This document shows positions 1-6,922 of a DNA stretch of 45,635 nucleotides, piece after piece. The stretch covers positions 1 through 45,635 of the forward strand of contig CALXZX010000013.1 of NCBI GenBank assembly GCA_944393375.1, in the 5' to 3' direction. Made by a program: the position numbers and the translations under genes. This stretch comes from an uncultured Clostridia bacterium. GTDB lineage: Bacteria; Bacillota; Clostridia; TANB77; CAG-508. The notes below the pieces were generated by a model. That model was not told the origin of the DNA, searched no databases, and saw only the letters and a list, made by a program, of their open reading frames with translations. Positions within the stretch are counted from its first letter, which is position 1, and every line of letters begins with the position of its first letter.

Positions 1-345
1 AATGATATGATAGCTTGGATTAAATTTTTCTTAGAAGCGGTTATAGAAACCTCAAAAACAGCAAAAGAAAAATTTAGAAATGTAGTTGAGCTTACAATGG
101 AAATGGATAAAATTATAATAGATTTACCCATTAAAGCAGAGAATGCAAAGAAAGTAATAGATGTTTTATATAACGAACCAATAATTAATAGAAAAAAATT
201 GATGGAAATAACTAATATAAGACCATCAACATTAAAAGATACAGTAAATGTTTTATTAGAAAATAATATAATAGTAGAAACAACAGGGTATAGTAGAAAT
301 CAAGTTTTTGCTTTTCAAAAATATATAGATTTATTCTTAAAATAA
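1..345 (+). CDS. Fic family protein, C-terminal end (5' end outside window)
   Basis: The reading frame is open from the left edge, so only the last ~114 residues are visible. They begin with an IAWIKFFLEAV segment, typical of the region after the Fic catalytic core, and continue into a winged-helix-like segment (RKKLMEITNIRPSTLKDTVN, then a strand-like wing and FAFQKYIDLFL at the end). This layout is known from Fic proteins with a C-terminal helix-turn-helix, which AMPylate or otherwise modify target proteins. The HPFxxGNGR catalytic motif would lie upstream and cannot be checked. The gene ends normally with TAA. Identification as a Fic C-terminus is fairly secure; activity and target are unknown. 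Confidence 0.7.
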   Translation, partial: NDMIAWIKFFLEAVIETSKTAKEKFRNVVELTMEMDKIIIDLPIKAENAKKVIDVLYNEPIINRKKLMEITNIRPSTLKDTVNVLLENNIIVETTGYSRNQVFAFQKYIDLFLK

Positions 346-391
346 AATCTATAAGACGAAAAAATCAAAAAAATTGACTTATAAAATTAAG

Positions 392-443
392 TTTGCCGTT
401 TTTGATCGTAAATGGTACAATATTTACGAATGAAAACGGCAAA
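392..443. repeat. Long imperfect inverted repeat / stem-loop
   Basis: An 11-bp outer stem (TTTGCCGTTTT at 392-402 with AAAACGGCAAA at 433-443) and an 8-bp inner stem (TCGTAAAT at 406-413 with ATTTACGA at 422-429) are separated by a symmetric 3x3 internal loop and closed by an 8-nt loop. No T tract follows on the plus strand, so it is not a standard terminator. It could be a structured RNA, an operator or a small palindromic repeat. Confidence 0.6.
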
Positions 444-522
444 GGAAAAATAAATATGAACGATATACAACATAAAGAAAAAATACCGACACCTAAATAA
501 ATCATAAATATATTATTTTATC

Positions 523-562
523 TTGCTAATACTATAAAAGCATGATATAAAGATATTAGCAA
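523..562 (+). promoter_or_regulatory. Promoter of the coiled-coil gene with overlapping inverted repeat
   Basis: A -35-like TTGCTA (523-528), a 17-bp spacer and a -10-like TATAAA (546-551) precede the gene at 604. A perfect 9-bp inverted repeat, TTGCTAATA (523-531) and TATTAGCAA (554-562), has its left arm on the -35 and its right arm just past the -10. That is a plausible repressor site or a 5' hairpin. Confidence 0.45.
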
Positions 563-603
563 TTTAAATTATAAATTGTAATATAAAAAAAGAAGGTGTA
601 AAT

Positions 604-1557
604 ATGAAAAAAGAAGAAATAACATTAAAAAACACAAAAGCAGAAATATTAGAAGCATTAAATGAAGCACTAGAAAGAGAAAAAGAATTAGAAAAAACAA
701 AATATGAACCCCAAAAAGAAGAAGAAAAGAGAAAAAAGGAAAAAGCAATAGAAGTAACGAGAGAAAATGTAGAACAAAAGATTTTTTCTGAAGAACTAAA
801 TAATAAATTTAAAGATTTAGAAATAGCTATAAAAGCAGAAGAAGACAAGTTAAAAGATTTATATGGAATAGAAAAAGAATTGAGTAATTTAGTAGTCATA
901 GTAAATGCAGGAAAAGATTACATGGCAAAACTAGAAAATGAAAAAAACACAAAAACAGAAAAAATAAACAGAGAAATAAAAGAATTAGAAGAAGAATATC
1001 AAAATAAAAAAGAAGAATTAGAAAAAGAATACGAAATAAAGGCAAAAAATCTAAAAATAGAAAGAGATAGAGAAGCTGAAGAATATAATTATAAATTAAA
1101 AAGAGATAGAGAAATAGCAAATAATAAATGGGAAGATGAAAAAAAGCAAAGAGAAAAAATATTAGCAGAAAAAGAAGAAAAGACAACAACACTTCTAGAA
1201 GAAGCAAAAGCAAAAGAAGAAAATATTAAAGAACTAGAAGAAAAAGTAAAAACAATACCAGAATTACTTGAAAAAGAATATGAAAGAGGTAAAAAAGAAG
1301 CAACAACGGAAATTCAAAAAGAAAACAAATATACAACAGAGTTATTAAAAAAAGATTTTCAAAATACAATAGATAGGCAAAATGATAAAATTGAATCATT
1401 AAAAGAAGAATTACAAAAATCAAATGCAGAAAAAGAATCAATGCAAAATAAATTAGACCAAGCATATACCCAAATAAAAGAAATGGCAACAAAAACAGTT
1501 GAAGCAACAGGAGGAGTTAAAATACTTGGAAATAACACGACTGAAACTAACAAATAA
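604..1557 (+). CDS. Charged coiled-coil protein, function unknown
   Basis: This 317-residue protein is almost entirely Lys/Glu-rich heptad sequence. It has an N-terminal head (LKNTKAEILEALNEALERE), a less charged central patch near residues 92-105 (LSNLVVIVNAGKDYM), long helical segments to about residue 280, and a polar tail with TGGVKILGNN near the C-terminus. No signal peptide or membrane segment is visible, so it is probably cytosolic and filamentous or a scaffold. The start is supported by AGAAGGTG 6 nt upstream. It has its own promoter and a hairpin downstream, so it looks monocistronic. The non-repetitive head and patch suggest a real conserved family rather than random low complexity, but I do not recognise a function. 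Confidence 0.75.
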   Translation: MKKEEITLKNTKAEILEALNEALEREKELEKTKYEPQKEEEKRKKEKAIEVTRENVEQKIFSEELNNKFKDLEIAIKAEEDKLKDLYGIEKELSNLVVIVNAGKDYMAKLENEKNTKTEKINREIKELEEEYQNKKEELEKEYEIKAKNLKIERDREAEEYNYKLKRDREIANNKWEDEKKQREKILAEKEEKTTTLLEEAKAKEENIKELEEKVKTIPELLEKEYERGKKEATTEIQKENKYTTELLKKDFQNTIDRQNDKIESLKEELQKSNAEKESMQNKLDQAYTQIKEMATKTVEATGGVKILGNNTTETNK

Positions 1558-1641
1558 CAAAAAACAATAAATCATAAATTCAATAGAAAATATAACAATA
1601 ATAGAAAGAAAAATAATAAAAAAGTAGAAGAAAGAAAAAAG

Positions 1642-1669
1642 AAAATCCCTCCAAATATAGAGGGATTTT
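1642..1669 (+). terminator. Terminator-like hairpin after the coiled-coil gene
   Basis: A perfect 10-bp stem (AAAATCCCTC at 1642-1651, GAGGGATTTT at 1660-1669) has an 8-nt loop. The trailing T run is part of the stem and short, so termination strength is uncertain. The A run before and T run after would let it work on either strand. Confidence 0.55.
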
Positions 1670-1861
1670 AAGCGTTTATAAACGAACTAATCACATTTCA
1701 ATGTGCAAGATTAAATGTAATTATATTATATGCAAATAAAAAATTATTACAAAAAAGCAAAGGTAAGTTCAATTTAGAAGTTAAAAGCGTAGGACTAATT
1801 TTCAAAGATTATGATAGTAAAGCATATCTAATTTTAGATTAAGAATATAAAAATAGAAGAT

Positions 1862-1900
1862 TTATAGCACAAGTTTATTAAAAATCTGTGCTATAATTTT
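1862..1900 (+). terminator. Rho-independent terminator candidate
   Basis: A 10-bp stem (TTATAGCACA at 1862-1871, TGTGCTATAA at 1887-1896) with a 15-nt loop is followed by four Ts. The loop is long and the T tract short, so this is a moderate call. Confidence 0.45.
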
Positions 1901-1934
1901 ATAGGAGAAAAACAGAGAAAATAACACATAAAAA

Positions 1935-1987
1935 TTTTTACAAATTTTGTAAAAAAGATTGAATACATAAAAGAAACATGATACAAT
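1935..1987 (+). promoter_or_regulatory. Promoter of the PemK/MazF-like gene with upstream dyad
   Basis: TTGAAT (1959-1964), a 17-bp spacer and TACAAT (1982-1987) form a good sigma-A-type promoter 39 bp before the TTG start. Immediately upstream is an odd-centred dyad, TTTTTACAA-ATT-TTGTAAAAA (1935-1955), that could be an operator or simply an AT-rich upstream element. Confidence 0.5.
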
Positions 1988-2026
1988 ACAAATGTTCGTA
2001 CATAATAATAGAAAAGAGGAAATTTA

Positions 2027-2788
2027 TTGAATAAAGAAGATGTAATAAAAAGTAAAAATGAAGCAATAAAAATGATGACAGATTATTTAGATAATTGTTT
2101 AGAAATAGATAATGATACTAATATAAAGAAAGTCAACCTGATTTCATATTGGTTAAAAGACTATATAAAGTATATTAAAGATGAGAAAAATTTTAATCCT
2201 ATAAATTTAAAGACATATGAAAGAGGAGATATCATTAAGGTTAATCTAGGATTTAATGTTGGAAGTGAGCTGGGAGGATTACATTACTGTGTTGTTATAG
2301 ATAAGAAAAATAATAGAAATTCTCCAGTAGTTACAGTGATTCCATTATCTTCTCAAAAGACAGATAAAATTAATAAAAACTCTATTATACTGGGAAATGA
2401 TATTTATAATAAGTTAGTAGAAAAATCAAATAAATTGCTAGAGGATAATAAAATAGAAATCAAAGAAAATAAAAACAAACTATTGATAGAAATAAAAAGA
2501 TTAACAGAAAATAATGCAACGACAGATGAAATTTACCTGAAAACTAATGAGATACAGAAAAATATAGCAGAAGCATATAAAAAATTAGAACTGGCTAAAA
2601 AAATTAATGAAGAAGTTCGAAAAATGAAATACGGTAGTATTGCTATAATAAATCAAATTAGAGTAGTTAGTAAGCAAAGAATTTATGATCCAAAAACAGA
2701 ATTTGATATATTATCAGGAATAAAATTGTCCGATGAAAATTTAGATTTAATCGATGTTAAGATGAAAAAAATGTTTATAAAAGTTTGA
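2027..2788 (+). CDS. PemK/MazF family endoribonuclease-like protein with helical insertion
   Basis: The 253-residue protein carries the PemK/MazF beta-barrel in two parts. Residues ~65-110 contain RGDIIKVNLGFNVGSE, HYCVVIDKKN and VVTVIPLSSQK; residues ~202-221 contain YGSIAIINQIRVVSKQRIY. Between them lies a ~75-residue charged helical insertion (~125-200), and a ~60-residue helical extension precedes the barrel. Known family members are mRNA interferases of 110-130 residues paired with an antitoxin. This one is twice that length and has no antitoxin-like gene on either side. The start is a TTG codon preceded by AGAGGA at good spacing. The catalytic-type Arg of RGD and the IPLSS segment are kept, so nuclease activity is plausible but inferred. 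Confidence 0.75.
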   Translation: MNKEDVIKSKNEAIKMMTDYLDNCLEIDNDTNIKKVNLISYWLKDYIKYIKDEKNFNPINLKTYERGDIIKVNLGFNVGSELGGLHYCVVIDKKNNRNSPVVTVIPLSSQKTDKINKNSIILGNDIYNKLVEKSNKLLEDNKIEIKENKNKLLIEIKRLTENNATTDEIYLKTNEIQKNIAEAYKKLELAKKINEEVRKMKYGSIAIINQIRVVSKQRIYDPKTEFDILSGIKLSDENLDLIDVKMKKMFIKV

Positions 2789-2797
2789 GTATTTTTC

Positions 2798-2843
2798 TTG
2801 ACTTAAGTACATAATATATATTATAATGTATTTAGAATACATT
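2798..2843 (+). promoter_or_regulatory. Strong promoter with dyad at the -10/start region
   Basis: TTGACT (2798-2803) and TATAAT (2822-2827) with an 18-bp spacer form a near-consensus promoter. A perfect 8-bp inverted repeat with a 3-bp centre, AATGTATT-tag-AATACATT (2825-2843), starts inside the -10 and covers the likely start site, as expected of a repressor operator. Confidence 0.6.
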
Positions 2844-2920
2844 TGCCGTGCAATATAATTTATATTGTGTACCGGCACGAAAGAATACACGTTCCTCGTA
2901 TAGAAATACGAGGAATTTCT
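2844..2920 (+). ncRNA. Structured 5' leader RNA, identity unknown
   Basis: Downstream of the 2798-2827 promoter are two consecutive hairpins. The first has an outer stem TGCCG/CGGCA (2844-2848, 2873-2877) and an inner stem CAATATA/TATATTG (2851-2857, 2861-2867), separated by an asymmetric internal loop. The second is a perfect 10-bp stem, TTCCTCGTAT-agaa-ATACGAGGAA (2892-2915), followed by TTTCT, which resembles a weak terminator. The arrangement resembles an aptamer plus expression platform ahead of the isomerase gene, but I could not match it to a known riboswitch class. Confidence 0.4.
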
Positions 2921-2991
2921 AATTTATAAGTAGAAAAGAAACTGTATTAGGAAAAGGAATGATATTAAAAATATAAGTATGGAGGCATAGG

Positions 2992-3778
2992 ATGAAAGAA
3001 CTTGCAGTAGCCATTCAAAATGAAAATGAAAAAGTAAGTGTTATAGAAACAATAAAATCTGTAAAAAATGTAGGATTTAAAAATGTATTTGTTCAATGGT
3101 ATGATGAAAATTGGGAACATAACCAAGAAGAACAAGTGAAATTATGCAAAGAACTAGGGTTAAATATTATATTTGCACACCTAGGATATCAAAATATCAA
3201 TTCAATTTGGGAAGATGGAAATGAAGGAGATAATCAAGTAGAGAGATATAAAAAAGATATTAAAGAATGTCATGATAATGGAATACCAATGGTAGTTATG
3301 CATCTAACGAGTCATAAAAAAGCACCTATGTATGGAGAAATTGGTTTAAATAGAATTAAAAAAATTGTACAATATGCAAAAGAATTAAATATAAAAATTG
3401 CATTTGAAAACACAAAAATTAAAGGTTATCTAGAATATGTATTAGACAATATAAAAGATGAGAATGTAGGAATTTGTTTTGATGCAGGACATTATCATGT
3501 GCATTTTAATGATGAATTTAATTTCGAATTTTTTTAAAGATAGAATTTTTGCAGTACATCTACACGATAATGATAAATCAGATGATTTGCACTTATTACC
3601 ATTTGATGGAACAATAGATTGGAAATATGTTATAAAGAAATTAAAAGAATGTCATTATAACGGACCAGTAACTTTGGAATTATCTTATAGGTATGATTAT
3701 TTAAACATGTCATTAGATGATTTCTATAAAAAGGGATACACTATAGGGATAAGATTAGTGAAAATGTTTGAAGATTAA
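2992..3778 (+). pseudogene. Sugar phosphate isomerase/epimerase (AP endonuclease-2-like TIM barrel), frameshifted
   Basis: Two frames together give one complete ~261-residue protein. The first (2992-3537) ends at TAA just after a run of seven Ts (3529-3535). Removing one T joins it to the second frame, which runs to TAA at 3776-3778. The barrel's metal-ligand segments are all present: MVVMHLTSH, IAFENTK, GICFDAGHYH (before the break) and AVHLHDND, LPFDGTIDW, VTLELS (after it). Such proteins isomerise or epimerise ketoses or related metabolites. Conservation on both sides suggests a very recent lesion, a homopolymer sequencing error, or slippage-dependent expression. It follows the structured leader at 2798-2920. 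Confidence 0.75.
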
Positions 3779-3805
3779 TCAAAAATAAAAAATAGCTAAG
3801 AAGTG

Positions 3806-3830
3806 AACTGCACGAAAAAATCGTGTAGTT
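3806..3830. repeat. Inverted repeat / hairpin
   Basis: AACTGCACGA (3806-3815) and TCGTGTAGTT (3821-3830) form a 10-bp stem with one G-T pair and a 5-nt A loop. There is no T tract after it. It lies between the isomerase and the nitroreductase and may be a leader hairpin. Confidence 0.4.
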
Positions 3831-3924
3831 GAAAATGAAAGCTAAGGACTGAAAGCTTAGAAAAACAGATATACTAGACAAAAAATAGTAGTATAAATAA
3901 TTTGGAAAAGGAGATAAAAATTTT

Positions 3925-4491
3925 ATGGAAAAAGCTAATAATGAAATAATTAACCTCATTATAAACAGAAGAAGTCACAGAAAATATGTAAATAAAAAAA
4001 TACCAAAAGATATAATAGAAACAATCATAAATTGTGGAAGAAATGCACCATTTGGAGGTAAACCAAAACCAGATTGTCAAGTAACAGAATATATTATCAT
4101 AGAGAATCAAAAGATTAAAGAACAATTGGCATTACAATATGAAGATAGACAATTTATAAAAGATGCTCCTGTCATTATTGCAGTATTAGCAAATAAGGAC
4201 AATGATCCTAAATATAAAGAATATATATTAAGCTCTGCTTTATCGATTGAAAATATGATATTAGCAGCCGAAAACTTTGGCATTGGTGCTTGTGTTTTAA
4301 GTTGTTTTTTATATCATGAAAAACATGTACAAGACAAAAAAATTTCTAGAGAGATATTAAACTTACCAGATAATATAGAATTGGTAGCATTATTATCTTT
4401 AGGATATAAAGATGATAGAGAGGAAATTCCAGATAAAGAATTAAGAAATTACAAATATACTGTACATTTTGATACATACGATAATAAATAG
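3925..4491 (+). CDS. Nitroreductase family protein
   Basis: At 188 residues this is a typical length for small FMN-dependent nitroreductases. The N-terminal INRRSHRKYVNKKIP segment is the usual RRSxRxY FMN-phosphate-binding motif. It is followed by the helix IIETIINCGRNAPFGG, the middle region DAPVIIAVLANK, and the C-terminal NIELVALLSLGYKDD. These enzymes use NAD(P)H to reduce nitro groups, quinones or other electrophiles as homodimers. An AAGGAGA motif lies upstream, somewhat farther from ATG than usual. A terminator follows at 4519-4553, so it is probably transcribed alone or with the upstream isomerase. The substrate cannot be assigned. Confidence 0.85.
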   Translation: MEKANNEIINLIINRRSHRKYVNKKIPKDIIETIINCGRNAPFGGKPKPDCQVTEYIIIENQKIKEQLALQYEDRQFIKDAPVIIAVLANKDNDPKYKEYILSSALSIENMILAAENFGIGACVLSCFLYHEKHVQDKKISREILNLPDNIELVALLSLGYKDDREEIPDKELRNYKYTVHFDTYDNK

Positions 4492-4518
4492 ATATATAAT
4501 TTAGCAAAATTATGAAGG

Positions 4519-4553
4519 AGTGTTTTGTTTATAAAGAACACTTTCTTTTTTTG
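4519..4553 (+). terminator. Rho-independent terminator after the nitroreductase
   Basis: AGTGTT (4519-4524) pairs with AACACT (4537-4542), extended by A/G-T pairs on the outside, and is followed by TTCTTTTTTTG. It lies 27 nt past the nitroreductase stop. Confidence 0.6.
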
Positions 4554-4604
4554 TCTTTATATGATAGAATTCAAGTGCAGATAAGAGAAGTATAAGACCT
4601 ATAT

Positions 4605-4908
4605 AAAAATAATGTATTGAATATAGAGGAAATTATATATCCCAGAAGTAAAAGATATGAAAGAACTAAAAGAGAAATTATAGAAGAAGTTGGAACAGAA
4701 GCTAATATAGAAATATGATAAAGAACAGCCTTGGATATACTTGGTATATAAAGGAACTTTAAAAAGTGGAAAATTAACAATAGCAGAACCTGATAAATGT
4801 TTAGGATATGAAAGATATAAAATTGGTGAAGTAGAAGAAAGAGAATTAAGTAATGGTGCCAAAGAACTATATAAAATTGTAAGAGAAAAGTATAAGGATT
4901 TGAAATAG
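4605..4908 (+). pseudogene. NUDIX hydrolase remnant
   Basis: No intact frame exists, but two fragments read as one NUDIX protein. A first piece (frame of 4641) contains RTKREIIEEVGTEANIEI, matching the RE-x2-EE-xG core of the NUDIX box, and stops at 4716-4718. A second piece in another frame (from 4723 to TAG 4906-4908) starts EQPWIYLVYKGTLKSGKL and ends as a normal C-terminus. The start and the front of the NUDIX box are missing or scrambled. This is a decayed gene with at least one frameshift, lying directly before the deoxyribonucleotidase ribosome binding site. Confidence 0.6.
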
Positions 4909-4936
4909 CTTAAAAATTGTGAGAGGAGGAAAGAAA

Positions 4937-5509
4937 TTGAGAATAGGAATCGATATAGACGATACAATGGCTGATACTTTTGATTATTTAATGCCATATA
5001 TAGCAGAATTTTATAACATAGATATACAATATTTGAAGGAGAACAATATTTCATATAGCAATTTACCAGAAGATATGAAGAAAAGAGAGCTTGAATTTGC
5101 AAAACAATATTATGATAGAGTGATTCCTGATACACCTTTTAAACCAAATGTTGCAGAATATATTGACAAAATAAAAGACTTAGGAAATGAAATTATCATA
5201 ATTACTGCAAGAAATAAAACATTATACACAGATGAATATAAGACAACAATAAAAGAATTAGAAAAGCATAATATTCATTATGATAAACTGATTTGTGATT
5301 TTGATAAAGCAAAGGTTTGTAAAAATGAAAAAATAGATGTATTTATAGATGATTCTATTGCAAATTGTAGTAAGGTCCATGCATTAGGAATTGAAACAAT
5401 CGTGTTTAATAGCAAAAGTAATATAAAAGATGAAACAAATTTATGTAGAATAGATAACTGGAAAGATATTTATAATAAAGTAATAAGTTTAAATGAGAAG
5501 AATTTTTAG
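4937..5509 (+). CDS. 5'(3')-deoxyribonucleotidase-like HAD phosphatase
   Basis: The protein is 190 residues from a TTG start at 4937, preceded by GAGAGGAGG; an in-frame GTG at 4919 lies upstream of that site and is less likely. HAD motifs are in order: IGIDIDDTMADT (nucleophile and acid Asp), IIIITARN (motif II) and IDVFIDDSIANC (motif IV). The helical cap after motif I and the overall length fit the NT5C-type family, which dephosphorylates deoxynucleoside monophosphates and helps balance dNTP pools. Nucleotide specificity cannot be proven from sequence; some relatives act on other small phosphates. The gene sits between the NUDIX relic and a metallophosphoesterase 41 nt downstream. Confidence 0.7.
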   Translation: MRIGIDIDDTMADTFDYLMPYIAEFYNIDIQYLKENNISYSNLPEDMKKRELEFAKQYYDRVIPDTPFKPNVAEYIDKIKDLGNEIIIITARNKTLYTDEYKTTIKELEKHNIHYDKLICDFDKAKVCKNEKIDVFIDDSIANCSKVHALGIETIVFNSKSNIKDETNLCRIDNWKDIYNKVISLNEKNF

Positions 5510-5550
5510 AAGTAACTATAAAAATTAATGTAAATAAAAGGAGATAGATT

Positions 5551-6375
5551 ATGAATAAGTGTAAATTCATTATATTTTCAGATATACATTATTTAGACAA
5601 AAGACCAGAAAAATTAGATTTTAACTTAAGTAGGAAACTTACACAATATTCTGTAGAAGTAATAGATAAGCTGATAAATAAAATAAATGAGGATAAACCA
5701 GATGTAAGTATCTGTTTAGGAGATTTGATTGAAGATACATTTAATCATGATATAGATATTATAAATTATACATATATTTGGAATAAATTAAAAAATATAC
5801 AAGTTCCATTTTATTCAGTAATGGGAAATCATGATTTACGAACCATGAATTCTAGAAAAGAGCTGGAAGAAATTATGGGCTATCAAAATGCAACATTTTC
5901 ATTTAACTTAAAGGGCTATCATTTTATTATCTTAACAACAGATATTAGAGAAGATTTAGGTGGAGATGATGGTGGGATATATAAGGCACAATGTATGTCA
6001 GAAAAAGAAATTACTTGGCTAAAAGAGGATTTAGAAAAAAATCAATTACCTTGTATCATATTTACACATTTTGGTTTAGCAGAAGATAGACAAATAGGAA
6101 ATTATTGGTTTGAGAAAAATCCAGAAGATGGATTAATGAGTAATCGAAAAGAAGTGAAGAAAATTATAAAATCTGATGAAAATATAATTGCCATATTTAA
6201 TGGACATCAGCATTGGACAAAACAATTAAAGGAAGATGGAAAAGTATATTATATAGTAGGGTCATTAACAGATAATGTGGATATGCAGGGAATACCAGAT
6301 GGAGTGTATTTAGAAGTCGAATTACAAAATAGGAATGTAAAAATAATAGAGAAGCATATACAGGTAGAAACTTAA
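5551..6375 (+). CDS. Metallophosphoesterase (calcineurin-like)
   Basis: The 274-residue protein shows all calcineurin-fold blocks: FSDIHYL (residues ~8-14), CLGDLIED, MGNHDLR, IIFTHFGL and IFNGHQHW. They supply the Asp, His and Asn ligands of a two-metal site. The segment DIREDLGGDDGGIYKAQCMS followed by TWLKEDLEK is common in the secreted-phosphatase/3',5'-cAMP phosphodiesterase-like branch, but no signal peptide is present, so it is cytosolic. RBS AAAGGAGATAG precedes the ATG. The DUF5680 gene follows 30 nt later, suggesting co-transcription. The natural substrate (cyclic nucleotide, phosphodiester or monoester) is unresolved. Confidence 0.85.
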   Translation: MNKCKFIIFSDIHYLDKRPEKLDFNLSRKLTQYSVEVIDKLINKINEDKPDVSICLGDLIEDTFNHDIDIINYTYIWNKLKNIQVPFYSVMGNHDLRTMNSRKELEEIMGYQNATFSFNLKGYHFIILTTDIREDLGGDDGGIYKAQCMSEKEITWLKEDLEKNQLPCIIFTHFGLAEDRQIGNYWFEKNPEDGLMSNRKEVKKIIKSDENIIAIFNGHQHWTKQLKEDGKVYYIVGSLTDNVDMQGIPDGVYLEVELQNRNVKIIEKHIQVET

Positions 6376-6405
6376 AAAAATATATATGAGAGGCGTGAAT
6401 ATTAA

Positions 6406-6885
6406 ATGGATAATCATTTTGTAACATTTTTAATAAATGCAAAAAAAGGAACATATGCCAACAGTAAAGTTGAGAAAGTAAAATCTAGTAGATTAGGAAG
6501 TCATGATTATCATTATAAAGAAATCATAGATGGAAAAGTTTATGAATATCATGATACATATTTTGGTGGAACCAAATTTATGGGAGAAGAAGTAGTATAT
6601 TGTTATGATGATAAACCAATATGGGGAATGAACTATTATGGAGTAACTTTAGATGAATCACTTGGAGAGGAAGCAATGGATAATGCTCTAAGACCAGCAT
6701 TAATGAGAGTAGGAGAAGATAAAGAAGTTATTCCTACGAGAGGACCAAGTAAGTTTGAAAACAATGGATATGTATATACTTTTAAAGTAACTGGGACTAT
6801 AGAAAATTTTGATGGAATTGAACAAATATATAAAGATAATATTTTAATATATGAATTGCATTGTTCTGGAGGAATGATAGAATAA
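6406..6885 (+). CDS. DUF5680 domain protein
   Basis: This 159-residue protein covers a whole DUF5680-type domain. Recognisable blocks are FLINAKKGTYANSKVEKVKS at the start, RLGSHDYHYKEI, YHDTYFGGTKFMGEEVVY, PIWGMNYYGVTLDE, LRPALM, RGPSKFENNGYVYTF and IYELHCSGGMIE at the very end. The family is widespread as a single-domain protein and has no established function. Its many conserved aromatic and Gly residues suggest a compact ligand-binding barrel. It lies in a same-strand run between the metallophosphoesterase and an O-methyltransferase. The RBS (AGAGGCG) is weaker than its neighbours'. Confidence 0.75.
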   Translation: MDNHFVTFLINAKKGTYANSKVEKVKSSRLGSHDYHYKEIIDGKVYEYHDTYFGGTKFMGEEVVYCYDDKPIWGMNYYGVTLDESLGEEAMDNALRPALMRVGEDKEVIPTRGPSKFENNGYVYTFKVTGTIENFDGIEQIYKDNILIYELHCSGGMIE

Positions 6886-6922
6886 AACATAAATGAAAAG
6901 AATATGAAAAGGTGGGAAAAGT

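Larger units (their letters stand above)
1670..2026. other. Gene-free stretch with gene relic, hairpin and promoter elements
   Basis: No intact gene is seen. The stretch holds a 12-bp palindrome (CGTTTATAAACG, 1673-1684) and two short overlapping peptide frames around 1730-1842. One reads KFNLEVKSVGLIFKDYDSKA before a stop and may be the decayed end of a gene. It also holds a terminator-like hairpin (1862-1900), a TTTTTACAA/TTGTAAAAA dyad (1935-1955) and the promoter of the next gene (1959-1987). Confidence 0.4.

Noticed and set aside
896..1507. Long minus-strand open frames opposite the coiled-coil gene, rich in Leu/Phe
   Set aside because: They are the mirror of a Lys/Glu-rich coding strand: AAA/GAA codons read backwards as TTT/TTC. 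No ribosome site, and the plus-strand frame explains the sequence.
1982..2005. LexA box around ATGTTCGTACAT
   Set aside because: The sequence lacks the paired GAAC/GTTC half-sites with the required spacing.
604..2788. Coiled-coil protein as antitoxin of the PemK/MazF-like toxin
   Set aside because: They are 469 bp apart, have separate promoters and a terminator between, and the coiled-coil protein lacks an antitoxin DNA-binding domain.
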